A stretch of 64,000 bases of DNA from Prorocentrum cordatum. Its lineage: Eukaryota; Sar; Dinophyceae; Prorocentrales; Prorocentraceae. Shown here in pieces: positions 21,401 to 28,765 of this stretch. Location: NCBI GenBank assembly GCA_963575745.1, contig CAUYUJ010016302.1:77501-141500 (forward strand). The letters are read 5' to 3'. Made by a program: the position numbers and the translations under genes. The notes below the pieces were generated by a model. It was not told where the DNA came from. It did not search any database and saw only the letters and a program-made list of their open reading frames with translations. Every line of letters starts with the position of its first letter. Position 1 is the stretch's first letter.

Positions 21401-21703
21401 AAGAACACCAACCTCAGGGGCTGCAGGCCCCATGGGGGGAGCGCTCGACTGAGGCAGGTGACGGCCAAAATGGCCGAATGGATCCGAGGGGCGGTTCGGA
21501 GCAGAGCGAGGGGCGTGGTGGCGGAACGTACTCCTCCCTGCGGGGCCGCAACAGCATCGCTGGAGGAGCGCATTCCTACCCTCACGCCCTCGCTGCGCCC
21601 AAACACGCCTAGCAGCCGTAGCAGCGTCGGTGCAGACTGTCTGCGGCGGCGTACCCCGGCCACGCGAAGGCCCCCCCTCCAAGAAGGCGGGCGCCAAGGG
21701 CAT
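15449..21703 (-). CDS. Pol polyprotein: RT, RNase H, J-domain, RS-rich region, C-terminal domain (ORF2)
   Basis: A 2084-residue ORF. The ATG at 21703-21701 lies two bases after the ORF1 stop; the frame is open to 23749, but upstream it is an Arg-rich shadow of ORF1. Reverse transcriptase is at about residues 370-650, with Asp484/Asp485 in SCDDLREFYYTF and the YxDD-equivalent LNIDDHTGF (Asp585/586). RNase H follows with Asp756 (FGTDASLGWGG), Glu857 (INILETTVYKS), Asp882 (VLLDSKVALG) and a VHRADDPTRN tail. Residues ~1148-1207 form a J-domain with HPD at 1173-1175. Residues ~1280-1800 are Arg/Ser/Pro/Ala-rich with acidic patches and an eight-Pro run. The last ~220 residues form a denser domain I do not recognise. 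No DIRS-type methyltransferase is seen. The protein presumably acts in the element's reverse-transcription complex. Confidence 0.85.
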   Translation of the reverse strand: MPLAPAFLEGGPSRGRGTPPQTVCTDAATAARRVWAQRGREGRNALLQRCCCGPAGRSTFRHHAPRSAPNRPSDPFGHFGRHLPQSSAPPMGPAAPEVGVLAGACSPSSTPAALANVAPFVADLSALLRLFPGANIDITHWAAALSQVGMGARCSLGSFSRSSMRAMDRDDPYLLGPPPRDPWPCPPAPPLGPPPDGLSARRRERWRLRRAARTLAQYSVIALNWLTLGHPSLAPAEARVRATVSPCQEGVRTRIERLCRIAVRLARGGKSDLGRAFAKFDSTEVSLHGLATHVAALEASFTSSSSVPAPMRHCPTSAPSVPGSLASAAAWDSTQVEPFDLKVRASRIKWDYSPEFDPIPFLSDARVREAFINPEEMRLPASEWPAGQKGARVHMDRAELWALLQKWDACGALYLTPASDLAWDEACGAFRVPKDSDFDRLILNPTVVNSRCASISSSTQRLGQGFLLCRLGLAPGEWLAVSCDDLREFYYTFRVPPARARRNALRVRLPSSRFKAFRAWRPELEGVDVAPCLNALAMGDNMAVEIANSAHEGVLHSFGALRPHEQVVHRSPFPRGPFVEMLNIDDHTGFQKLSWHGSAPRPDDPCRRDREVFAACDAGYPRVGLIQHPGKRARGETHKVVVGAEVEGRIGIVCAPLVRTVALCRLTLIQIYLGITTRSLLASLVGCWVQVFLYRRPMLAIFTHVYNFLSRLATEEGIEYDLPPYVRDELLACTFLAFTAITDLRAQPCPEVFGTDASLGWGGVVRAPISPQLSAELWRRSEHGGWHAILHNRSLLAVLSRGVPLGPELTQLHRDLGLPSIEPPVAPRWVTELSEALRFRLAYKWEFRMPRHINILETTVYKSLCKYCCIRLPDSRIPVLLDSKVALGATAHGRSSSPGLSHVLSTTLPYVIGGGLYMGGMYVPTDVHRADDPTRNRAVRPPSRDPPAWLVEAERGEFTRFDCIAYADSRSSFPTCLWGRFVAQLVARGPEGLLSHRWAAAPPPSEGAGMAADAASDGAQGEAPDPSGAAESSSEAALASGERRGPRNALFADSERPLASSADATPKASASAEGGSPGPDPGAASAGSAPQAAKRAPPLALRSKAAAAPPPAIGVGSSRVGSREAPKGASAATPRTFQRAARVSASRQLLGVVDGASRGTIEAAFRRQSLVYHPDRTPAHLGADERAARALKWKQLCDAKSVLLQAVSQAAAPPDVPSTGGDGPAARAYARAKAAGKGARKGKLAPGSTMALQALEEAVSSRVALASAELAPRAALPASGAPLPRGGVSSALATRAAESDAILVSAVSRGRVELDALRTARADATRRTVQAPARGEGERAVARAELAEGMADRAYFRRVREAASREAAGLPRTAPVQLGRDWRKTLRAVLHNAEVSTGLAIAERAARAGDAPASSTGRSLAEVEAEDPRALARPADDPASSFSRRERRAVRARLGPRDEAVEDQPNRGGHAPHSASRTGAARTRRAARQRRASMAALPAPEGGAATAPGRRARRTANARRWAGAARPSSAAGVGSPPRSRSPARSRTRSPNPYGTDRTSPSGGCSSPPVDGPISPEEPSEPPAGEASEGPHTPDGSPPASVRSRSRAEPACDEDSPTELEDVVLSALADSSMDLERVVAGLNPEVLRRLQAAFPRRSGASPPAARASVRSRSRGRGARVGSETPRPVPPPPPPPPHHSGGRAASRSRASTAGQGLSRAVARGSSRAPSRQATSPRRREVRSPRVAPKRRPSPATAQRPATSRHGASSGDAHAGSSRADSAAQAPQSSVGTRSSSDAVAAPQGGGRAAEERGSSSGPAPGRDSGHELHPSGSHSGDAGSAAAAAFAARRTASAAVEQPLPPGAATALAWRLNLGGEKVTVVRWGPAWQAAFQSAASWLRSFAPAGAAEPEGRDDLHCLLQALHAYKRLFQTGGAEPIDEASWLHPYVAAVEPEAIPAGADLQAMGAGAIRGIGLGSKIEHRRRAGKLACLFDLLYHVQDGHGAIPAALWGSHSPPSEILDAFAEVVPVPHHSGLTSSAARSELAESAAAARAEPRPPFDWATLEGGDALPAEIEADRSRGSPCSP
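18085..18265 (-). other. J-domain (DnaJ-like) segment within Pol
   Basis: About 60 residues: LLGVVDGASRGTIEAAFRRQ, then SLVYHPDRT, a loop, and ARALKWKQLCDAKSVLLQ. This follows the J-domain order: helix I/II start LLGV..(A/G)S..(E/T)I..A(Y/F)R, the invariant HPD (codons 18187-18179), then helix III with A..K...L.(D/E)A..VL. J-domains stimulate the ATPase of Hsp70 through HPD. Here the domain lies in frame between RNase H and the RS-rich region. Confidence 0.8.
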
Positions 21704-21705
21704 CT

Positions 21706-23646
21706 TCAGTCCTTCTTGGGCACCGCCTTCGGGGCCTTGGGAGCACCCTGAGACTTGAAGGGGGGCTTTGAGACCTTGGGCTGCTTGGGCTGATGAGGTG
21801 GATGCTTGGGGAGCGCGACGGCGCGCTCGGCGTCGAGGCGCGCCCGAAATGCTTGCAGCTCCTTCATGTATTCGCCCTGCGCCGACAGCCAGCGAGGATC
21901 CACTAGGGGTGAAAACGGGGTCTGGGCCTCGCGCTCCGTGTGACGACTGGTCACGCGACACGGGGGAGGCTCCAGCCCCGTGAGGAACCAAGCGGCCTCG
22001 AGGTAGCCGCGGTCCCCCGCCAACTGGTCGATGAACATGCACTGGCAAGTCAGCAAGGTCTGGACCCTCTCGGGGTTGCCCTCCTCGCAGGCCCGCCACA
22101 GCTCGGCGCTGAGGAAGGCAAAATGCGTCAACAACTCGTGCGTCGACGGCTGAGCCCCGAGGGGGCTGTGCTCGCGAAAGTACTGATGCATGGCCATGGG
22201 GGTCACGGCGCTGACTTCCACGCCCAGAACGCGGGCCAAATTCTCCTTCATCAGTCCTCGCACGTCGGGGCCGTGCTGCATCAGCGCTTGCTGCCACTCG
22301 CGCCTCCGAGCGATTCCCCCCATCTGAGCCGATGCGTGCGCGGGGTCGCCCGAGGTCGCGGGCGGAGTTTGAGCTTGGTCGCTCAGGGTCCCCAGAAGCG
22401 GGTGGAAGGCTGGGCGATGGCCCCGCCCCTGCTGCAAGGAAAGGGACTGGTGCAGGCACTGAAGCATGAGGCTGAAGTCCGTCGGATTGGCCGCAAGGGG
22501 CGGCTCTAACCCGTCGGCGCCGCCCGCCTCGGCAAAGCCGTCGACCGCAGCGGGATGGGCTAGCCCAGGCGGCGGCGGGGGGCCCATCGGTCCGGAAGCG
22601 GACGAAGGGGCCCGAGGGACAGCAAGAGAGCGCGCCTTCTCCCACGCCGAGACCAGCGCGGAGGTGGGTCCCTTGGGGCGCGCGGAGACCCGATGTGGGG
22701 CCACGGGCGCGTGGGACAAGACGGCCTCGATCCCCGCAGGATCCAGCCCGAGGCGCGCCGCCTCGTCGCTGAAAAGCTGAGGCACCTCGGGCCGAGCGCT
22801 CCGGGCAGCCGGAGCGGGGCCCAGCGGTTCGGGTCCGCCGACCATCGTGGAGGCCGCGTGGGCTGCAAGCAAGGCGCGCATTTCGGCAGCTACCTCGGCG
22901 CGGGTCATGGGAGCCCCGTCGTCCAGAGACGCCGCAGGAGCACCAGGAGCAATCGGAGCAGGACCCGCGACCCGTGGCGGCGCGGCGGCGCCAGCGCGCT
23001 TGGCGGGCGGGCCGCGCGGCGCTCCAGCGACCGCGGGGGCTCGCGCACTTGGGGCCGCGCGGTCGGCTTCCCCGTCGGCCGCGAACCCCTCGGGCTCCTC
23101 CATCTCGTCGGCAGAGTGATAGGGGGTAGCCCGATCGGCCCCTGGGAGAGGCTCTTCCCCTGCGGTAGGCGGGGCGCCGTGCAAACGAGCGTAGCCCTCG
23201 CGAAGCACCCGAACCCCCGAAGGATGCGGCCAATAGACGCGGCTGCGCACCTCGGCGAAGGGAACGATGCCTGCGTCGTCGCCGACCTCTAGAGGGTACA
23301 GCGACTCGAGCTCGAGCTCGGCAACCTCGATATCTATAACGAGGACGGATGCGGTAGTGGCGAGCGGCCGTGAAGCGGCCCCCTGGAGCTGGACGTCCAC
23401 TAGCTGGAAGGGGCCTATCATCCCAGCAAAGCCATCCGCCTCGGCAGCCTCGAGCTCCGCTGTAGAGCGAAAGGCACCAGGCAGGGCCAGCAGGATGCCC
23501 CCTTCTCGAGAGGCGAGGGGGATAGCCGCCCAGCTGGTGTCGCCGTCGTCTAGGCGCCATCGTGCGTAGTCGCGCGCCGTGGGCGCAGCGAAAGGGTAGA
23601 GCTCGGGCCAAAGGGGCCCTCCGCCAACTGGTGGCAGCTCCGCCAT
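21706..23646 (-). CDS. Gag-like structural protein of the DIRS-like element (ORF1)
   Basis: 646 residues starting at the ATG at 23646-23644, whose A is also the last base of the ORF0 stop (TGATG). The first ~140 residues are mixed hydrophobic and acidic. Residues ~150-390 are Ala/Pro-rich with SDEMEEPEG-type acidic patches. Residues ~400-600 are more globular, with QCMFIDQLAGDRGYLEAAWF and PLVDPRWLSAQGEYMKELQ. The last ~35 residues are Lys/Pro-rich (KQPKVSKPPFKSQ, KAPKAVPKKD), suited to binding nucleic acid. There is no CCHC knuckle. Position before Pol and the basic tail suggest a Gag role, but I recognise no named domain. The stop TGA is followed after AG by the Pol ATG. Confidence 0.72.
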   Translation of the reverse strand: MAELPPVGGGPLWPELYPFAAPTARDYARWRLDDGDTSWAAIPLASREGGILLALPGAFRSTAELEAAEADGFAGMIGPFQLVDVQLQGAASRPLATTASVLVIDIEVAELELESLYPLEVGDDAGIVPFAEVRSRVYWPHPSGVRVLREGYARLHGAPPTAGEEPLPGADRATPYHSADEMEEPEGFAADGEADRAAPSARAPAVAGAPRGPPAKRAGAAAPPRVAGPAPIAPGAPAASLDDGAPMTRAEVAAEMRALLAAHAASTMVGGPEPLGPAPAARSARPEVPQLFSDEAARLGLDPAGIEAVLSHAPVAPHRVSARPKGPTSALVSAWEKARSLAVPRAPSSASGPMGPPPPPGLAHPAAVDGFAEAGGADGLEPPLAANPTDFSLMLQCLHQSLSLQQGRGHRPAFHPLLGTLSDQAQTPPATSGDPAHASAQMGGIARRREWQQALMQHGPDVRGLMKENLARVLGVEVSAVTPMAMHQYFREHSPLGAQPSTHELLTHFAFLSAELWRACEEGNPERVQTLLTCQCMFIDQLAGDRGYLEAAWFLTGLEPPPCRVTSRHTEREAQTPFSPLVDPRWLSAQGEYMKELQAFRARLDAERAVALPKHPPHQPKQPKVSKPPFKSQGAPKAPKAVPKKD

Positions 23647-24170
23647 CAGTGGGCGCCGCCGTGGACGCCGCCGCCCGCACGCTGGGCGTCTGCCCGCTCG
23701 AGCGCTTGAGGTCGAGGCGGAACCCCGTAGGCCAGCGCTCGCGCCGCACGGCGGTCCTGCTCAGGTGAAGCAGAAACCGCGCCGCGCGGCCAGGCGGAGG
23801 GCCAGAGCCTCCGCCACACGTACGGGCCCAGCAGCCCGAGGCAGCAGCCCGCGCAGGCGCTGCAGGCGGCCGTCACCCAGAGGAGGGCGGCGACCGTGCT
23901 GAGCAGCCAGGGAGAGACCCCGCCGCTCAGGTCCACCGCCAGCCCGAGGCAGACGGTGGGGCAGGTGGAACCCGCCGAAGGGAGAGGGCAGGAGGCCCCC
24001 TCACCCTCGGACGAGTCCGCCTGCTGGATGGACCAGGCAGGCGATGGAGGCCCCTGGTCCTGAAGCACAGAGAGGGGGTCAGCCACGAGCCGCTCGTAGA
24101 GCGCGGCCCGCAGCCCCCTGAACAAAATCTCCCCAGCGCCCTGGAGAGCCGCTTGTGCGACCGCCTGCAT
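23646..24170 (-). CDS. Small membrane-type ORF (ORF0) of the DIRS-like element
   Basis: 174 residues from the first ATG (24170-24168); the frame opens at 24203 on a GTG, three bases inside the A1 repeat edge. The N-terminal half has MQAVAQAALQGAGEILFRG and an acidic stretch (SSEGEGAS). One strongly hydrophobic segment of about 25 residues follows (around SPWLLSTVAALLWVTAACSA), then a Cys-rich patch (CAGCCLGLL) and a basic tail. A single membrane span is plausible. The stop codon overlaps the ORF1 start by one base, so it is probably read from the same transcript. I know no homologue. It could be a leader or upstream ORF rather than a functional protein. Confidence 0.5.
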   Translation of the reverse strand: MQAVAQAALQGAGEILFRGLRAALYERLVADPLSVLQDQGPPSPAWSIQQADSSEGEGASCPLPSAGSTCPTVCLGLAVDLSGGVSPWLLSTVAALLWVTAACSACAGCCLGLLGPYVWRRLWPSAWPRGAVSASPEQDRRAARALAYGVPPRPQALERADAQRAGGGVHGGAH

Positions 24171-24205
24171 AAGGCGCCCGCACGCGCGGCCGACGGGGGG
24201 CACTT

Positions 24206-24260
24206 GGGCAGAGAAGCTGCGGAGACAGCAGGAGCTTGCTCACAGAGAATAGAAGAGGCA
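24206..24260 (-). repeat. Split direct repeat A1 (5' end of the DIRS-like element)
   Basis: 55 bp identical to 13947-14001. The plus-strand right border is GAAGAGGCA followed by unrelated AGGCCGACAC. Homology stops exactly here, which defines the element's 5' end. Confidence 0.92.
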
Positions 24261-25024
24261 AGGCCGACACTGTGCGCGAACCATACAATGGCTCATGTAG
24301 GCATGCCGTTTCATCGGCACGCTCCTTATGTCACAAGAAACATTGAAAATGCTACATGCATGGAGCAGTGGAATTACGTTCAGATTCCAGCTGCAATCTG
24401 AACTTGGGTAGTTGAGCATACCAACACTTCAATAAAATGTTGGAACTCCCCTTGGTGCGAAAGGCTTATCCTCCGCCTACGCAATCACGGAGTCTGGACC
24501 TGGGGACCGCCAGGCTTTAGAGTCAAAGATGGATCAGGACGGCCCAAAGGCCCCAGGTAGTCCTATACAGTCGACACCATAGCGCGATATGGTCCACAAT
24601 GGCACGGATAGCCTCCAGCCTGGGCCCGAGAGGCCCCAAAAGGAGCTCACATTGGCCCTGAGGTGGTGGCTCCAACGCCTCCCAAGGATGCCTCACCGAA
24701 ACCAAAATCATTACAACATCTTGAGCCGTAACAGGTTGATGGGTACCTGGGGTTTCAATTTTGCCCCGAAATGGCCCAACCCACAGGGGCCCAATAATCC
24801 TCAAAGGCACCCAACAGCCCCCAAGACCCCGACATGCCTCCATGCCCCGAGTACTCAACTCTTTTGAGCCAGGAGAGTTAAAGCTGAGCCGCGGTGAGAT
24901 AAGCTAAACGCAGCTCAGCTGGGTTAGGTTACGCGACAAGCTGAATTACTGACGGTGTACGAAAGGTTCGAAAACAGAAGCACGGACTGGCATCCCTGGG
25001 ACAGACCATTATCGCACATGCGCA
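24261..25024. other. Unassigned sequence flanking the DIRS-like element
   Basis: No conserved protein or RNA signal. Short direct elements (GAGCTCA, CAGCTCAGCTGGG) appear near 24890-24930. Confidence 0.45.
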
Positions 25025-25126
25025 CATGCGCACCATCATCGCACATGGCGTCACAATCGTCGTCGCTGTGCTCGTCGCCGTCATCGTCGTCGACATCGTC
25101 GCCGTCGTCGTCATCGTCGTCGTCGA

Positions 25127-25157
<31 letters not shown>

Positions 25158-25527
25158 GCCGTCGTCGCCGTAGTCCGTAGTAGTCGCCACCGTAGTCGTG
25201 TTCGTCGTGGTCGCCGTCGTCGTCGTCGTTGTCGCCATGCTCGTCGTTGCCACCGTCGTCGTCGTTGTCGTCGCCGTCGTCGTCGTGTGGCCGTCGTCGC
25301 CGTCGTCGCCGTCGTCATCGTCGTGCTCGTCGCCGTCGTCATCGTCGTGCTCGTCGTCGTTGTCGTCGTCGCCGTCGTCGTCGTGGTCGCGTTCGTCGTG
25401 GTCGCCGTCGTTATCGTCGTCGCCGTGCTCGTCGTCGTCGCCGTTGTCATCACCGTCGCAGTCGTGTCGCCGTCGTCGCCGTAGTCGTCGTCGTCGTCGC
25501 CGGCGTCACAGTCATCGTCGTCGCCGT

Positions 25528-25561
<34 letters not shown>

Positions 25562-25716
25562 TTCGCTGTCGTTGTCGTCGTCGTGCTTGTCGTTGTCGTC
25601 GCCGTCGCCATCGCCGTCGTCGTCGTCGTCGTTGCCGTCTTCGCCGTCGTCGCCGTCGACGTCGTCGTGCTCGTCGTCGACGTCGTCGTCGTTGTCTCCG
25701 TTGCCGCCATCGTCGC

Positions 25717-25749
<33 letters not shown>

Positions 25750-26131
25750 GCTCGTCGTCGTTGTCGTCGTCGCCGTCGTCGCCGTCGTCTTTGTGCTCGT
25801 CGCCGTCATTGTCACCGTTGTCGTCGTGGTCGCCGCCAGCGTCGTTGTCGTCGTCGCCGTCGTCGCCGTCCCCGCCGTACCCGTCGTCGCTGTCGTCGTT
25901 GTCGTCGGCGTCGTCGCAATCGTCGTCCTCGTCGTCACCGTCGTCGTCCCCGTCGACGTCGTCGTCATCGTCGTCGTCTTCTTCGTCGTCGTCGTCGCCG
26001 TCGTCATCGTCGTCGCCGTTCGTCGACGTCGTCGCCGTCATCGTCGTCGTCGCCGTCGTCGCCGTCTCCATCGTCGCCGTCGTCGTCGTGCTCGTTGTCG
26101 CCGTCGTCGTAGTCGTCGCCGGCGCCGTCGC

Positions 26132-26163
<32 letters not shown>

Positions 26164-26290
26164 CAGTCGTCGTCGTCGTCGACGTCGCTGTCGTCGTCGT
26201 CGTCGTCGCTGCCGCCGTCGCCGCCGTCGTCGCCGTCGTCGTGCTCGTTGTCGTCGTCGTCGTCGCCGCCGGCGCTGGCGCCGCCGCCGC
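25025..26290. repeat. (CGT/TCG)n trinucleotide tract, ~1.25 kb
   Basis: Almost pure TCG/CGT/CGC triplets with occasional TTG, CTC and CAT interruptions. Because the triplet contains no stop in most frames, five overlapping frames stay open for hundreds of codons (poly-Asp, poly-Thr, poly-Val, poly-Arg, poly-Ser). It resembles the (GAC)n tract at 43.6-43.9 kb in reverse complement. Confidence 0.92.
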
Positions 26291-26930
26291 TGCCGCCAGC
26301 CGGTTCCGCCGCCAGCTGGCGCCGGCCCCCCCCTGGAATCGTCGTCCTCGTCGACGTTCCCCGCCGCCGCCGACAGCCGCCGCCGCAGCCAGCGCCGGCC
26401 CGGGAGGGGGACGGCGACCGCCGCCGGCGCCGGCGCAGGCCCAGAGGGGGGGGGCCTTCGAACCTTCCCACCCCCCTTGAACCAGGGGGGGCCGGTTCTG
26501 GACCCCCGCCTCCAAGCGCCCACAGAACGCGCTCTTTTGGACATACACTATCCCAAATGGCATCAAAGCTTCGATACGCCCGTGCATGGTCCTTCTGTCC
26601 TACTTCCCTGCCACCGCTGAGACTTTTACATCGCTAACAATGCATGCCCAAAGCATGTACAGCATCATGGGCAACAAGGCAAAGTAATCCCACCAGCCCT
26701 TCTGGGGCAGGTGGTTCATCGAGTCAAGTCTTCCCAAACCCTCATCCCCCTTCCCCTCTGCCGACCCCTCCCGGGGTCTGGACCGTGATTCCCCGAGAGG
26801 TCAGGGCGTCCAAGACGGACGGCCCTGGATGGCTTCAAGATGGTCCTGAATAAACCAATTATCCCAGTGCGACCCTACCTAGGAGTTGGAGCATTTACGA
26901 AAGCAACATCTACCTCTACACCGACAGCAA
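26291..26930. other. GC-rich to unassigned sequence
   Basis: 26290-26480 is GCC/GCG-rich with GGCGCCGGC-type palindromes. The remainder is ordinary. Near 26687 it contains TCCCACCAGCCCTTCTGGGG, which resembles the left border of the duplicated module at 44112 and 45259. Confidence 0.5.
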
Positions 26931-27492
26931 CATGCTATGCTATGCTGCGCTATGCTATGCTATGCTAGGCTATGCTATGATACGATAAACTGCGCTATGC
27001 TATGATATGATATGATATGATATTATATGATATGATATGATATGATATGGCATGATATGTTTCGCTATGCTATGCTATGCTGTGCTGTGCTGTGCTATGC
27101 TATACTGCGCTGTGCTAGGCTAAGCAATGCTATGATATGCTATGATATGTTATGATATGATATGATATGCTATGATATGCTATACTATGATATGTTATGC
27201 TATGCTATGCTGGGCTGTGCTGAGTTATGCTATGCTATGCTATGATATGGTTGGCTATGATATGCTATGCTATGCTGTGCTAATGCTGCGCTGCGCTATG
27301 CTGCGCTGCGCTAAGCTAAAAGAAGGTAAGCTAAGCTATGTTAAGCTAGGCTAAGCTAAGCTAAGCTAGGCTAAGCTAAGCTGAGCTAAGCTATGCTAAG
27401 CTAAGATGAGATAGGCTAAGCTAAGCTAAGCTAAGCCAAGTTGAGCTAAGCTAAGCTTAGCTTAGCTAAGCTTAGCTAAGCTAAGCTGGGTG
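26931..27492. repeat. Drifting pentanucleotide array (CTATG / ATATG / CTAAG)
   Basis: A 5-bp-register array. It begins as (GCTAT)n, passes to (GATAT)n at about 26997-27055, returns to (GCTAT)n with GCTGT variants, and becomes (GCTAA)n after about 27300. Register is kept across unit changes. Confidence 0.92.
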
Positions 27493-28330
27493 AACCCAGG
27501 GGGCGCCACTGGGGGAACCGCGGGGCGGATGCCGGGGGAACCGCCCGGGGCGAGCCCCACTGCCCGGCCCTTTAAGCCCACACAGTAAGAACCCTTCTAG
27601 GCAGAGCCTAGGTAGGGAAAAAAAATCTAACATCGCACATGAAATCCCAAATTAAAGCAAAGCAACTCCAACATTCGCCCGAAAGGCCCCAAAACCGTCA
27701 CAAGACGGCTCCAAAAGACCAATAGTCGGAAAGAACTTGGGGTGCAACGCAAGCACGACCTCTGTGGAATACCAGTGCAGATTACCTGCAGGCTACAATA
27801 CAAGAAATCAGCTCCGGCTCGGAGCACCGGCGCTGGCTCGGAAGGGGGCGCGAATCGCGAGAGGATCGAAGTGTCGGAAGCGTGCAGCAACCTGCAAGAC
27901 CATTAGCTGACAAATAACTACCGCCAACGCGGCAGTGCGGGGCGCCGCGGCTCTTATTCGGACACCGGGGCGGGCCGACAAAGAAACGCGGGCCAGGCAA
28001 GGGGCAAAAACGGGCAGCGAGGAGCCGAGGAGGGAGGAGGAGAGGGGGAGGGGGAGAGAGGACGACCAGAAAGGACAGACCAGGCCGACAGACGGACGGA
28101 CGGGGGAACGGGGAGGGGAAGCCTGGCAGGCAGGGAGATGGAGAGCACACCACGCACAAGGGCGAGGAAGGACAAGGGGACGGCGGGGACACGGAGAGGG
28201 AGAGGGGGAAGGAAGAGGGGGGAAAACCGGGAGCCGAAGAAGACGGGAGAGGGAAGGAGAGAAGGGGAGAAGGAGCCGCGGGACGCGGGGCCAAGGCAAG
28301 GAAGAAGGCGGGCCGAGAAGCACACCGATG
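27493..28330. other. Unassigned sequence with purine-rich tract
   Basis: 27493-27960 holds nothing recognisable. 28010-28320 is a GGA/GAGGG-rich tract with strong purine asymmetry on the + strand. Open frames reflect composition. Confidence 0.55.
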
Positions 28331-28765
28331 CGCTTGGCCTGAAGATGGCCCTAAGATGGCCCAAGAGAGCTCCATGAAGGGCCCAAGAGGCCCCCAAGAT
28401 CGCCCGAAGAGCGCCCAAGATCGCCCAAGATCGCCCCAAGAAGGTCCCAAGAGCGCCCCAAGAGGCTATTTCGAGGGCCCCAGAGGCGCGACGAAAATCG
28501 AAGACCCCCCCTCTTTTGATCGATTGTCCCCAAGATGGCCCCAGGAGGCGCTCCATAGCTCCCAAGAGAGCCCCAAGAGATCCCCATGAGGGCCCCAATG
28601 CGCCCCAAAAGAGCCCCAAGAGAACCCCAACACGCCCCAAAGAGCCCCAAGAAGGCCCCAAGATGCCCCGAACGAGCTCCAAGAGGACCCCAATATCCCC
28701 CAATACAGCCCTGTAGCTCCAAGAAGGCCTCCGATGCTCCAAGATGGCTCAACACCCTCCTTCCT
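28331..28765. repeat. CCCCAAGAGCGCCC-type minisatellite with core (copy 3)
   Basis: Array, then the unique core AAGACCCCCCCTCTTTTGAT (28501-28520), then array again. This matches the layout and core of 3350-3680. The right side ends in a pyrimidine-rich segment and GGGCTGGTGGGGATTTGCGA at 28849-28868, shared with 46468-46487. Confidence 0.72.

Larger units (their letters stand above)
13755..24260 (-). mobile_element. Complete DIRS/PAT-like tyrosine-recombinase retrotransposon, ~10.5 kb
   Basis: Read on the minus strand from 24260. The 5' end is a 55-bp repeat (A1, 24260-24206), followed by four consecutive ORFs. The 3' end is B1 (14158-14001, 158 bp), A2 (14001-13947, 55 bp), 34 bp of filler and B2 (13912-13755, 158 bp). 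This A1-body-B1-A2-B2 order is the split-direct-repeat layout known for PAT and Ngaro-type DIRS-superfamily elements. The internal B1A2 junction reproduces the junction a circular copy would have. RT, RNase H and a tyrosine recombinase are encoded and there is no DDE integrase. Copies of each repeat differ by at most one base, and the four long ORFs are open, so the insertion looks young. No target duplication is seen, as expected for recombinase integration. Confidence 0.85.

Noticed and set aside
21707-23749. N-terminal extension of Pol to 23749 (would give a 2766-residue protein)
   Set aside because: This part is Arg/Gly/Pro-rich shadow sequence antiphase to ORF1, which has far better coding character. 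The ATG at 21703, two bases after the ORF1 stop, is the sensible start.
24929-26620. Long frames of 552 (minus) and 463 (plus) codons
   Set aside because: They are translations of the CGT trinucleotide tract, with poly-Asp, poly-Thr, poly-Val or poly-Arg content and no domain.
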